In this document: one piece after another, positions 49,352 through 60,673 of the stretch
Numbering within the stretch: the stretch's first letter is position 1
Layout: each line of letters opens with the position of its first letter
From: Pithys albifrons albifrons
Taxonomy: Eukaryota; Chordata; Aves; Passeriformes; Thamnophilidae
Direction of reading: 5' to 3'
NCBI RefSeq assembly: GCF_047495875.1
Contig: NC_092470.1
Span: 14,917,001 to 14,981,000 of the forward strand
DNA: 64,000 nucleotides
Translations under genes and position numbers: made by a program
Notes under the pieces: generated by a model
What the model was told of the DNA's origin: nothing
What the model saw: the letters and a program-made list of their open reading frames with translations, nothing else
The model's database searches: none

Positions 49352-50754
49352 GAGTCTTAATAGTGTAGAGAGCTTCAAAAACAAGCAGGCACTTGAGGTT
49401 TCCTGCACTGACCAAGACAGTCCAGCCTAAGCATCCACCTCACCATCAATGCTGCTGATACTCATCAGCACTAACTCTGAAAACTGCTGTGGATTACTTC
49501 TTGTGATAAGCCAGAGAACAAACTGAAATCAAACAGTAAAAGAAGATAAATGGTTTGTTATTTAAAAAAAAAACAACTTAGGAAAGGAAATACACTTGAC
49601 AGCTTCAAACTCTGAGCAAACCCTTGAGCTATTTTGAAGATGGTGGCATTTTGTAACCATTTACAAATCCACTTGGGTTAGTTCTCCTGAGAGGCTTTGG
49701 AAGAACAGTAATTTTGGAGAAAAGGTTGGCTCACTGCATGTCTCTTCCCCTGCTGAACAGATCCCTGTGTTCAACAGCTGTACAAACACCTCACAGCTGG
49801 CACAGGCAGAGCTGCCCTTGGACCCTCCCCTCCTGCTGATGGCAACAAAGGGATGCACAGACACTTTCACCCTAGAGTGCACAGTGACCTGCCACAGTGG
49901 ACCTTAGGGCCTGTCCCACAGTGGTTTTGTCCATGAGAACATTTTTCTCCCCCAAAATGGTTACCAAGCACATGGTATTGTACAGGCATAGGAGCCATCT
50001 CTCTGGACTTGGCTCTGCTCACAGCACACAGGCCCCTGACCCATGATGTCTCACTGAAGTGCCCTGAGACTGCTGTTGTCTCATTCTCCCTTAGAAAGAA
50101 GCAAGGGAAGCTGACAAAATCCAGGGAAACAGAAGTCCAGTGGTAACACAAAAAGTGGGTTAAAAAACCCACAAGTAACAGAATAAAGGTTCCTAAAAAG
50201 ATTTTTCAGCCATTCCCCCAAGAAGTTATTAGGCTTGTATGGGGATATCAAGTAGAACTGGAGAATTATATTCCAGCAAAAATGATAATCTTTGCTTTGG
50301 GAAGGAGTGAGCTGGAGCTCAAAGTGATCATGAGAAAAAATGTTGCTTAGAGGTGTTCCCACTTGAACACTGTCTGCTCTGGCTTCCTGGGATTGCCTTA
50401 CCAGCCTACCAACTTTCTCTTTTCTGCACCATTTTAAATATACACAAACATGTTCTGCTTGGCTCTGGAAACAGTTTGACATTTGAATCCTCTGCCCCAT
50501 GGAAATCTTTCAGAAGGAAAGATTTTTTTTTCCTCTGAGTTGTTTTTTAATGCTGTTACTGCTTCCTGGTGTAAGGTACCTTTCTGAAACCAAACAGTCC
50601 ATATAGAATGAGTACAAAACGAGTGTTCAGATAACTGGTGTTAAAACTGGAGCAGTAAGGGCAAGATATTTAATATCTACACGCTCCCTGAAAGTCATCA
50701 GGTATCATCTATCCCCATGGGCCGACCTTGGCTGTAAGCATATCCCAGTGGATA

Positions 50755-50797
50755 CATAGATACATATATGTATATATACAGTATATCTATATATGCC
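50755..50797. repeat. Imperfect TA/CA-rich microsatellite
   Basis: An interrupted ATACATATATGTATATATAC-type block inside the inferred AKAP13 3' UTR. Confidence 0.7.
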
Positions 50798-51187
50798 AGT
50801 GTGTACGCACCATTTGCAGAGTCCTAATCTTTTGTTAAATGCTTGGATTTGGTTATATTCCCCAGAAAAGGGGAATTTGAAGGCACAGACCCTTTAAGGC
50901 TATGTTCTCTCATCCTTTAGCAGTAAGAAGAGACCGAAAACACCTATCCCAATCCATTCAACCCAAGGTTTGCACAGAGAGATGGCACTATTTTCTGTGC
51001 AGACAGCCTCCTGGGTGAGAATTCACACAAAACCACAGGAAAGAGGCCCTTATCCACCACTTAACAGACTTCATAACATGTTTTAGTTAAAACCTCCAGT
51101 CGCTTGTCCAACGCAGGCACCAGCCACGTGCTGGTAACAGGCAGGGAGATGTCCACGGTGCCAATGCCATAAGTGACCAGTCTGTGC

Positions 51188-51237
51188 TCAGCAGAAGATC
51201 TCCTCACCCTCTGGAGGTGCTTCTGACGAGTGAGAAT
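51188..51237 (-). CDS. AKAP13: AKAP13 terminal coding exon (C-terminus)
   Basis: Fifty coding bases after an acceptor with a T-rich tract (TTTTTGTGCTGCAG). The first two bases complete an Asp codon begun in the preceding exon. The peptide then reads SHSSEAPPEGEEIFC and stops at TGA (51,188-51,190). The ending GEEIFC is what I recall for mammalian AKAP13 and fixes the identity of this tiny exon, which gene finders can easily miss. The 3' UTR continues from here. Confidence 0.92.
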
Positions 51238-52072
51238 CTGCAGCACAAAAACCAACAGGTGGCAATCACTATGGGAACACAGGGATACAGCAGGCAAAGC
51301 AGGATTCCATGTACACAGAAATCCTGTTGTTTGACAATTCCACTGGACCCCTTAAAAGATGTTCAGTTCCCTGAGCTACCATGAAATCACAGCTTGTAAT
51401 AGAGGAGCTTCCCTGTGCAAAGGTTGGAAAACATCAGTGAGTTAACATGGATAAATCTGGTCAACTGAGGGCATGTGATTAAACTTCATGCGGGTCAGAG
51501 GTTTGAGGTGCAGATCTGAGTCCTAAGGGAATGCAAAACAACCAGAGGAAAAAATGCATGGGTTTTTTGTTTTTTTTTTTTTCAGATCAAGCAGTAAGAT
51601 AGACAAGCTTGAGGGGAGGGAGAGGCCACCAGAAGGGTTCTGGGTATCACTTTCAAACTACCACAGAGCTAAAGCAGAGATCAATGCCTCAGGATCTGTA
51701 ACAGCCAGGAGCACCCCAGCAACAGCTTCTGAAAGCACAGACACCAAAGCAGGACATTTTCCTCCTCGAAACAGAGCATGCTGAAAAATAAGCAGAGAAT
51801 CCAGCCCATGGGAGCTGCTCAGGATGGGATGGGGAAGGGGAGAAGCAATGAGCAGTGTGTCCCTCTGACAACCCCAGGGACTGGAACAGGCAGAAAAGCC
51901 CACAGAAGATCACTTCAAGCTAGGAACTTCACTAATCACAGATGATCTCCATTCCCACGTTACCATCCCCATTTAATGCTAAACTTTGTAGCTTCCACAA
52001 GTTCGCTGGCTGAAGGAAAGCAGCCAGCTCACCAACCCTGAAAACACATCTGTGATCTTCCATGACACTCAC

Positions 52073-52382
52073 CAGACTGCTGGGAGCGATGTCCCCTGCC
52101 CTTTTTCTTCTTTTCCTTCTTCTCCTTTTTGGCTAAACTGAAGAGGCGAGTAGGCATCTGGGTCTGTTCCTCAGCTGCCTTGTTAGTCTGGTTTGTTGTG
52201 CTAAGCAAATGGAAAGTGCTTTTCTCTTTGTGTGTCCTTGAAAGACTGTTCCTTTTGGGGGAGACAGACAGTTCTGCATCAAAGTGCCCTTGTTTAGGAA
52301 AGGAAGGGCTCTTCTGCTTGGAGGATTCATCGATGCTGGACTGGGAGGACACTCTTGCAAGTTTCTCATGTAGATTTGAAAC
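52073..52382 (-). CDS. AKAP13: AKAP13 Ser-rich and Lys-rich tail exon
   Basis: 310 bases in phase 0, ending in phase 1 at a strong CTG|GTGAGT donor. It encodes VSNLHEKLARVSSQSSIDES, then a Ser/Pro-rich stretch with KSPSFP and ELSVSPKRNS (possible proline-directed phosphorylation sites), SRTHKEKSTFHLLSTTNQTN, and finally a very basic run, KKEKKEKKKKGRGHR. The SVSPKRNS and K-rich blocks match my memory of the AKAP13 C-terminus. The basic run resembles a nuclear localisation or acidic-surface-binding motif; its role is inference. Confidence 0.93.
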
Positions 52383-54134
52383 CTATAAAGAAAAAGAGTT
52401 TCATGAAAGAGGCAATAGAGAACCTGGATAGGAAAGGTGTGTCCCAGACCACTCACAGGGACAGAGCAGTTCTTGCGAACATCCAGCCCATTCACCAGCA
52501 GAAACGTTGTGCCTATCCAAAGCAAAGAGAGAACAGCCCTTTCTGTTTAAGATGAAAAAACGATGCATATAAAGAGTAACACTCCACTATCTTTTGCTCC
52601 TACATGTACTATGCTATGTATCAACAAGCCAAGGGCAAATATTCCCTAAGATCTCACTACCAAGACTCACCCTGCATCGTTTGCACACACAGATGGTGGC
52701 AGGAGGCCAAGGAACAGCGTGCCTCTCTGGGAGGGGAACGCCAGCACAACGGAGCAGCATGTGTCAAAGGAAGCCTTCCCAAGCAAAAGATGAAAGCAAA
52801 AACATTTTTCCCAGTTTTTTTTCTTTCCTAACGGCTGTCTCAGGATGTAATTGAGCTCACACATTCAAAGGGAAGATCAAAACGGCAGCCCAACAAAGCC
52901 TCACTGAACCCTCTATTAATAGCTCTGCAATGTCAGTAAGTACCTGCCTCAAAAAGGTGCTTCCTTCTCCTAAATGCTGTAAGCCTTGCAGGCATTTTAC
53001 CTCTCAGCTTCTCCCATAGCATCCATGCCCCTCACATGTCTACATGTGCTTGATGCTGGAACAGCTTCACTGGCTGCTTGGAAAACTTCTGGCTTGATCA
53101 CGAACTGGATGGGAGGGAGCAGGCCCTCCTCTGGTGATTAGCTTTTCAGAGCTCACTGCTCAGCTCCAAAATTAGTGCATTCAGGCACCAAAATAATTTC
53201 CATTTTGCAATCCAACATTTATAAACTAATTTTGCTAAAGCTCCAAGCTAATTACAGTCAGAATTAGTGAGTTACAAACAAACAAATGATCAACAGGCTT
53301 AAAGATGAAATTCAGCCCATGTTTTGTCAACGATGCTTTCTCTCCTCTTCCAGAATGCTGCCCAGTTTTAAAGAAATAAGCCCCAGCTTGCTGAAAAATG
53401 CAGAGAGCAGGATCTGTGTGGGGGCTTTTCTTTGTGCTTGTGGGGAGCCAGGCACAAGAAACCTCTTGCAGCAGAGTTGGGGACCTTTGCTCGCTCAGCC
53501 ATGACTGGATTGCAGATGCCCAGTCTCTTCAGGTCAGGGGCAATGCCCATCTCTTTGCTAGATACTGAGAATGCTTTTGGAGATGGATGCCATGCAAACA
53601 GCCCTGTCCTGCAGTTATCAGCCTCAAAAGAGGCTTTTGTGACAGCTGGAGGGTGAACGTAACCCACAACACTCCAGCTGTTTCTGGGAAAGATGTCTCC
53701 TTTGCCTGACCACTTCCTGGAGTTCAGCCCTCACAGGGTGAAGGCCAATGTCAGGCAGGGCAGACCTCCTGGGATTGCCTAGGACATCTCTGGGAGCCAG
53801 CCACCTCCTCTCTGCCATCCCCCACACATGGCATGTGGAATTTCGCAGAACTCAGGCTGTTGTAACACTCCATAGCTCAGCACTGTCCAGTAACCCCAAA
53901 CAGACCACATTGCATCAACACTGGCAGTGCCTCAGCAACTTGAGAGGTGCAAGAAACACAGCCCTGCACACTACATGCAAGGAAAGAGACAGTTTTAAAT
54001 ACCAGGCTCCACATGCCTAGGGCTGAGCTGGCACCATTCTATCCCTGCAGGCATGCAGCTGGCCCAGGAGTTGGCTGGGAGCTCCCTGCAGGGCTCAGCT
54101 TCCCAGGGAGCCTGGCTGCTCTGGCATCATTTAC

Positions 54135-54575
54135 CTGGCTGTGGTCAGGCTCCTGTCGCATTTGACTTAATCGCTCCGCAAACTGCACCTTCTCCCTCTC
54201 CAGCTGCTTCTGTGCCGTGCGAAGCCTCTCCAGGTCGAGCTGGTATGCAGCCTTCTTCACCTGCAGCTCCTCTCGCTCCCGCTCCAGCTCCTGCCACCCT
54301 CTCTGGACCTGCTCCTCGCGCTGGGCCAGGTGGGCCTCCTGCTCTGCCAGTTCCTTCTCCCGGACTTCCCACTCCTTCTCTCTCCTCCGCCTCTCCTCCT
54401 GGTGCTGTGTCTGCTGCTTCTTCAAGTTGGCCAACTCCTGGCGCTGCTTCTCCAGGTTGCGCTGCTTCTCCTGCTCCAGCAGCGAGGTTGGCCGGAAGAA
54501 GCTTCGGGTCAGAGCCCTCTCACTCAGAGCCAGCTTCTGGTCCTCAATGTAGGTGTCCTGCTGCAGTACAACACC
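54135..54575 (-). CDS. AKAP13: AKAP13 coiled-coil exon
   Basis: 441 bases, exactly 147 codons, phase 0 at both ends. It starts GVVLQQDTYIEDQKLALSER, continues with ALTRSFFRPTSLLEQEKQR, then about 100 residues of Glu/Lys/Arg/Gln-rich heptad-like helix (NLKKQQTQHQEERRRREKEW, LAQREEQVQRGWQELERERE), and ends RLSQMRQEPDHSQ before GTAAAT. This is the C-terminal coiled coil of the Lbc-type RhoGEFs, reported to mediate oligomerisation. The exon is much more GC-rich than its neighbours, largely because of CAG/GAG/CTG codons, and it produces long shadow frames on the opposite strand. Confidence 0.95.
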
Positions 54576-54948
54576 CTAGGAAAGAGTGGATATGAATCAC
54601 TACAGCATCCTCTCCATGAGGAGATGCCCATCCCTGAAAACCTCAGGATGCTGTACTGAACTCCATTTTTCTCCCACCAAACTCACAGAGCAGCACTGCT
54701 GCTTTATGCTGGGCTACCAGAGGCTGCTGGCAAAGCTTCTCCCCCAGCAGCTTCCGAAATTCATGTGAGCACTGGTTCCTTAGGTAGCAGCTCATTCCCA
54801 CACCTGGCTGGCATGCTGCCTGGAAGCTGGCTATGGGGTATCCAGCCATGCAGGGATATGACAGGCAGAGAATGGCCAACAGGGGATGAAGTGCGACTGG
54901 CACCTCATGCAAGCAGCAAGCTGAAGCAGGATGGAGGGCTAAGCCTAC

Positions 54949-54999
54949 CTGCAAAGCACTGAGCAGCTTATGGAGGCTGGTAATGGTTTGGAGGACCTG
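54949..54999 (-). CDS. AKAP13: AKAP13 51-nt exon
   Basis: Seventeen codons, phase 0 at both ends, encoding QVLQTITSLHKLLSALQ. The acceptor is TTTTCTTGCAG and the donor CAG|GTAGGC. The sequence is an amphipathic helix that leads into the coiled coil. Found by carrying the frame between flanking exons. Confidence 0.9.
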
Positions 55000-56146
55000 C
55001 TGCAAGAAAACAAAAGCATTGCTATTAGATCTCACTTGGTGCTGGGGTAGGTGTACAGCACCTTTCCTCTGTGACCCACCATGGGTCTGACAAGTTGTAC
55101 GGCCATCCCTCTGCACCTTCCTTTTCCTCACTCTTCTCTTGCAATGACTGCATCATCCCCAATACACCAACACATTCCTTGGACATCTCTCAGAGGTGCC
55201 TGGTATCACCTTCCTCCCTTTCCTAGCTGTCAGGGCAGTGGGGGAAGAAATATCTGCAGAGGCACCTTGTGGTACAGACTTCATGGGAAGTCCTGGTTTT
55301 TCACTTCAAACCACTTCCCACAGCATCAGCTTGCTCAAGAACAAGCAGAGTAACTGGAATGAGACCCAACAGTTCACTTTAAAACTTTCAGGAAAAGAAC
55401 TTCAAGGAGTTAGAAAAATTAGAAATCTTAGAATGGATGTGGACTATTTGTACTCTTCTCCCCTGGCTGACCCATACAAATCCCACTGCCATTAGACAGA
55501 AAAGCTGTACTACAGCAAGCACTCAAGAGCAGCAGGTGTGTTCTTGGAGGCTCTCCGAAAATGTAAGTAAGTGCCAATACCTTGTACATCAATACAGAAC
55601 AACCTACTTTGGAGCAATGCCCTATCCTCAAATTTAGCCTAGCTAAAATTTTCTCTGAATCTCTCATATCCTACAATTACTTTAAGAAGAAAAAACACTG
55701 CAGTATTTGCATTAGTGGTGATAGCCAGTATTAAGAGAAGTGCTTCTCATTGTGCCATTAATGCTAATTGGGAGTTAGGAATGTGTATCAAAGGGAGAAC
55801 AGAAATTTAATTGCTCCAATTCACTGCACCTGCAACATAAAATGAAACTCTCTCTGTCTGCAGATGCACAATAAATACAGCCCTGTGCATCCTGGTGGTA
55901 ATTAACCCTTGTTGCCTATAATCAGCACATATCATCCTGCTGGCAAGAAGATGACAATCAGCAAATTCCCTGTCTGAACATTCAAGGTTAAACAAATAAA
56001 TGACACAGTGGCTTCATCTTAATGTATTTAAGTCTAGATGCGCTTCAGCAAATGAAATGTCTTTTCTTCTACATTACCACTTATTAAGACAAATTCTCTT
56101 GCCCCTTAAAAGAAGGAAACAGCTGAGCAATGGAATCAATTCTTAC

Positions 56147-56191
56147 CTCGTTATTCCTTTTCAACATGAACATCAGATTAGCATTTCCACC
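56147..56191 (-). CDS. AKAP13: AKAP13 45-nt exon
   Basis: Fifteen codons, phase 0 at both ends, encoding GGNANLMFMLKRNNE between a CATAG acceptor and GAG|GTAAGA. The GGNANL-FMLKRN pattern matches my memory of AKAP13. With the next two exons it forms a block of three frame-neutral exons. Confidence 0.9.
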
Positions 56192-56716
56192 CTATGACAA
56201 GATCACAAATTTAATATGAGGACAATCAGAACCACAGCAAATGTAATTAGCTGAACTAATGACATACTCGTTCAACACCCCCTCCACCTTTCATTCTGGG
56301 AGAATTCATGCACTGTTTTTAGGCAAGTTAAAATCATATACAATAAAATGTTAATTAGGTGACATTTTGTAGTTATGTCACGGATCGATCCCCAGCAAGA
56401 ATAGGTGCAAGGTTACAGCTAACCTTATAATTTCAATAATGATGCATAATTAAACATATGCTTTGGCTGTTCTGCAGACAGACGGTAGATAACCTGTGCC
56501 ACCCAAGGAGCAAAACTGATTTGCAGTAGTTTTCAAGTCAGAGTTTTACCTACAGTAAAGTGGTTTTGGTTGCATACTTCCAAATTTATTTAATTTTATT
56601 TTTAACTTGTTAGGACATACCTAATTGCCAGGAAATTTAAGCATTTTTCAAGACTACAATTGTCACTCTCAAGAAATCTGAACTCAATGCCACCAGAGAG
56701 ATAAACCAAGCTATAC

Positions 56717-56787
56717 CTTCTTTAAAATGCTGTCTGATTCTGTTCTCCGAAGATCCTGAGCATCGTCACCTTCATCTTTCGCTCCAC
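56717..56787 (-). CDS. AKAP13: AKAP13 acidic linker exon
   Basis: 71 bases joining the PRRAETF exon to the frame-neutral block. It encodes GGAKDEGDDAQDLRRTES followed by DSILKK. The acceptor CCTTTAG is good. The donor AAG|GTATAG is weak at +4 to +6, which may allow variable use. DLRRTES contains an R-R-x-S type basophilic kinase site. Confidence 0.9.
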
Positions 56788-58875
56788 CTAAAGGAAGAAG
56801 CCAGCAATGACACTGGTTATTCAACCATAGATGAACTTGCTAAAGGCTGAGAAATTTAATACAGGAAACTCACATGTTTCAGAAAAGGGGACACAGAGCA
56901 CTTGACACATTAACTAAATGCATTTGCTCCCTAAATATATGGAACACGTCAGCACTACCAGAAAAAGTGGATGTGAGTTTAGATTAAGATTGACTTTGGT
57001 TTCAGAGAACGTGCTGATAAATTCGGCACACTGCTATCAATTGGTGCTCTGTCTACCCCCACACTGCCATCCACTACCACAGAATACGTGCTGAGAAGAC
57101 ATGAGGCAGAGTAAGAGCAGATGGAGGATGATAATAGAATCATATCAGGGTATATTATTGCAGGTATAGTTTCAATGCCTCTCTTGTGCAAGTTAATTTA
57201 CATCTGGGTCAGATACTGCTGTGTGACACTCTGTGTAATTCTATGCTAACAATTTATGATTAACCTTAGTTATCAGAAACTTGGATCTTCAAAGAAACAC
57301 TGGACTTCTCTTTCTAACTTCCCCTTGGAAGGCTCATATCAGTGCTACCAAGCAGGACTGAACTGACCTGTGGGGAACAGGAGGGCTGTAACTCTCCCCC
57401 TGTGCTGCCCTTTTGCTCAGGGCTGGCAATGGAGTGGCATGGGCCTTCCATCCTCTGGCTCTTGCCAAGATTCTTGTATTCCCCTTGCCAGCTTAGATGC
57501 AGCCCGAGGTGAAAAACAACACTTGCAGTGGTAACCTACTGCCCTATTTTAATGATAAACAACTTTAAACACACCTGAATCTATGTTAATGTGAAAGACA
57601 CCATACCTAGCGCAAAGACCCTCTTCCCCCACCCCCACCCAGGAAGGCTTTGCTATTAAAGGCTGACCCTCAAATCCTCCTAACAGACCTTCTCTCCTGC
57701 GCCACGTCCTGGGACCTTCCACCTCTTTGCAGGAGGAAACACCTCCCTTCTGCTTTGCTGGAGGGGAGAATGAAGGGGAGTCAGGTTATAAGCTTTGCCC
57801 GAGGTTTCACAGGTTGTGAACAGAAGAACTGGAGAAGAGTGCCAGGTTTCATACCTTCTGGCCTCCAGCTGAACAAACAGGCCCTTCATTCTTTTCCCAA
57901 AATCTCCCAAGACCCTACAACTACTGAATTACAATCTAATTCAAAAGAGGCTATTTCTACAGAAAACCTAGAGTTGGGCAACAAACAGCCTGAGGTTGTC
58001 CCATTCATCATTGCAACAGAGAGGCACAACCCTAAACAAACCCCTCCAGTGTGAATATATTTGTCATTATGATGACAAGGCCTGTGAAGGGCTTTGCAGC
58101 TTTTGAATGGAGCTGGGAAAACTACATATTTCTCATGTCTGACTGTCTGGAGCTAACACTGCTCCTTTAATGCAGGTCAGACGAGGTCCAATGATCCCAA
58201 TGCTGAGACAGACACTAGCGCAGCAAAACTGGTTGTATTGGGAGTGTGTGCGAGACCACAGAGAAAGGAATTTGAGGACAGGGAAGTGTCTGATGACTAG
58301 GGCAAAGAAAGAGAGCATTGGGAAGCAGCCAACTATGCAGCTGAAATAAAGTGTCACACATTTCCTTGGGAGAGACTTAATTGCAGGAATAACACATGCA
58401 GTTGTAGGTGGAACAAATGCATAGAGAGCAAAGACAGGGGAGAAGGTGTTTGATTCAGCAATATCCTCATCCATTCGCAAATGCAACAGCACCAGGACTG
58501 CTGCTGCAAGATAAGTGAAGAACAAAGAACAGAGCCATAGATATTACAATATCAACACAAAGAAACTAATCTATTGAGGAGCCAAGTGCTTTCATGTGGC
58601 ACAGAAGTAAAAGAGTAAGGATTGAGTTTTAGAGAGCATAGAGAGAAAGGAGTTAAGAGTTCAGATGTTTAATCCTCGTGTAGCCAGAGGTTCTCGGCTA
58701 CCATCATTCCACCTGTACCCAGGCTTTTTACTAATTTGTGATTTAATCTATCAACTATTATTGGAGAGAAGTTGTGAAACCCAAATCACCAGCTGAACGA
58801 AGTCCTTCTGAATCAAGAGGATACGATGACATGTATTATGAACAAATGCTGGTGTGCACACACGTAACTACTCAC

Positions 58876-59040
58876 CCTTGGAAGCATTCATCTGATGACT
58901 GTCAAATCCTCCAAAAGTTTCTGCCCTTCTAGGAAGAGAGATAGGGCCAACTCCTCCTTCCTGTTCCATGGCACTGCTGCTGACCTGCTGTCCGAGGGCA
59001 GTGCCCAGGCTCCTGTTCACCAGGTCTTGCAGCAGTTCCA
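58876..59040 (-). CDS. AKAP13: AKAP13 exon with PRRAETF motif
   Basis: 165 bases, entering in phase 1 and leaving in phase 1. It encodes VELLQDLVNRSLGTALGQQV, a short acidic linker, then VGPISLPRRAETFGGFDSHQ and MNASK. The RRAETFGGFDSHQMNASK block is as I recall it for AKAP13 and contains a basophilic kinase-type site. The donor is AAGG|GTGAGT. Confidence 0.93.
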
Positions 59041-59778
59041 CTGATAAAAAGCAACAATGTCTCTGTTAAAGGCCACCTCAGGCTTCTGAGCTATTTTCAT
59101 CACTGCCTGAGCTCAGGTCAGAAATTCACACACTTGGCTATACCAGTAACCCATGTTTCTGTGACAATGAAACAAACAGTAGGCCCCTGCAAAAACTCAG
59201 TCTGCCTGACCATTAACTACAATTCGTGGAGCTCTGTACAGGCTTACACCTCCCTCTCTTTCTCCAGGCAATCTGGCATGCTCTGATAAAAGAATTTAAT
59301 AACTTATAGCCTCTCCAAAAATCACACTGGAAGGTTGCCTGAGTTTCCAGCTACCCTTGCCTTTATCAATGAACTTGCTTGTCCCTTGCAGGCACCACAA
59401 GTGCCTCCTGGAACCCAAGCCCCATCTTTCTAAGACTGCAGCACAGCAAAAGCCTGGATGGTCAGACTTTCAGCCAAGGATAAATCCTGTGCTGGTCCTG
59501 ACCTCAAAGCAGGTTCAATGCATTGTTGTTCTTTGTGCTGGCTTTTCTGCCTTCTTTCAACACCCATCAATATCTGCTTCATTTCCTGATCCTCATGATC
59601 TGTCCCTCGTGACCTGTCCCTGAGACAATACCATGAGTAGCAGTACCTTCTCATCTGTGCTGTTATTCTGACAAAGAGAAGACTTACCCTGCAAAACTGG
59701 TGCTTGAGAACTGATGCCTTCACTAAAGCTGAAGGGTCTGTCAGTTACTGTAACTGACATGTCACCTGACTGGCTCAC

Positions 59779-59958
59779 CTTCATTTATTGCCGTTTTCAT
59801 AATGGCCTCTCCTTTAGGAGCCTCCTCTGTGTTGGCTCTGAAGAGCAGCCTGGAGCCTGGCATCTCTTCCTGCACAGAACTGTCAGCCATGTCCTGGAAG
59901 ATCTTCGTCTTCTCCTCCAGCAAGAGCAGGATCTGCTTATCCTTCTGCTGAAGTTGTT
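59779..59958 (-). CDS. AKAP13: AKAP13 post-PH helical exon
   Basis: 180 bases, phase 1 to phase 1. It encodes EQLQQKDKQILLLLEEKTKI with FQDMADSSVQEE, a short coiled-coil segment just after the PH domain, then RLLFRANTEEAPKGEAIMKT and AINE. The acceptor is TTCACCCCCACAG. NTEEA...GE.IMK.AINE agrees with the AKAP13 family as I remember it. Confidence 0.93.
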
Positions 59959-60326
59959 CTGTGGGGGTGAACAGAAAACAAGAGATGAAGACAGAAAAGA
60001 AAAGCTTTGGCAAGGAAACCTGAGCGATTCCTGAGATACTGGCCCCATCTAGTGGAACCTGACAATATGTGCTGGGTTTGGCAGCACATATTCTGACACA
60101 GTATGACCGTGCCCTGCACAATCCTCACAGAGCAGCAGCATCCAGGAGGCTCAGAAAAAAAATCATGCAAGGAAGGTGAGCTGCCAACTAGGATTGCAAT
60201 TATTTCCTGGATGAAGGATTCTCACTCCTTAGACAAAAGTCATAGTTCGACCATAAAACCCATCTCAGAAATTCCCGTATATTTTTCCAAAGCTGCTCCC
60301 CAGCTCTGTCCCAGGCAGGATTTTAC

Positions 60327-60409
60327 CTTTCAATCCTCTCACTTTTGCATCGGATAACTTCTTTTCAAACTCTGACTCACAAGGGACTCCTTCATCTTCA
60401 TCTCTATCC
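60327..60409 (-). CDS. AKAP13: AKAP13 exon after PH domain
   Basis: 83 bases, separated from the PH exon by an intron of only 82 bases. It completes a Met codon and encodes DRDEDEGVPCESEFEKKLSD and AKVRGLK, an acidic then basic linker to the following helix. The donor is AAAG|GTAAAA. Confidence 0.9.
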
Positions 60410-60491
60410 CTGGAGAGGAGACATGGCTCCATTACTACAGCAACACAACCATGTGCACCATTTGCCTCACAAGAACAGCTGGGTAACTTAC

Positions 60492-60673
60492 ATGGTGTTC
60501 ATTGTGTCCTGAATTATCTGTATCCAACCGTTACGTTCTTCTTTGGAGCTGGCATGGACTTCCACCATTTCAGGATCTTTTCCACCCATGCTGATCAGGA
60601 ACAAACCCTTCTCTTCATGAGCCACTTCTCGTACAATCAACTTCTTCAGAGAGATCACAGTGGATTTCTGGTC
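60492..60673 (-). CDS. AKAP13: AKAP13 PH domain, C-terminal half
   Basis: 182 bases encoding [40 protein letters not shown] and [20 protein letters not shown]. These are the last strands and the C-terminal helix of the PH domain, with the conserved Trp in GWIQIIQ. In Lbc-family exchange factors this domain follows DH and contacts GTP-bound RhoA. The exon leaves in phase 2 at AT|GTAAGT. Confidence 0.96.

Larger units (their letters stand above)
45640..51187 (-). other. AKAP13: AKAP13 3' UTR (extent inferred)
   Basis: About 5.5 kb after the stop codon, AT-rich and without a recognisable coding frame. On the sense (minus) strand it contains long U-rich runs around 49,080-49,190. Possible poly(A) signals (TTTATT on the plus strand) lie at 48,662, 45,909 and 45,658, so shorter UTR forms are plausible. 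The far end is set by the last signal before the sequence character changes. Confidence 0.5.

Noticed and set aside
52133..52525. 130-codon minus frame overlapping the AKAP13 Ser-rich exon
   Set aside because: Out of frame with the family-like sequence, which is encoded in the frame that joins correctly to both neighbours through GT-AG borders.
54053..54659. Plus-strand frames of 180, 111 and 109 codons opposite the AKAP13 coiled coil
   Set aside because: Shadows of the real minus-strand exon; low-complexity Ser/Pro/Leu composition mirrors the CTC/CAG-rich antisense sequence.
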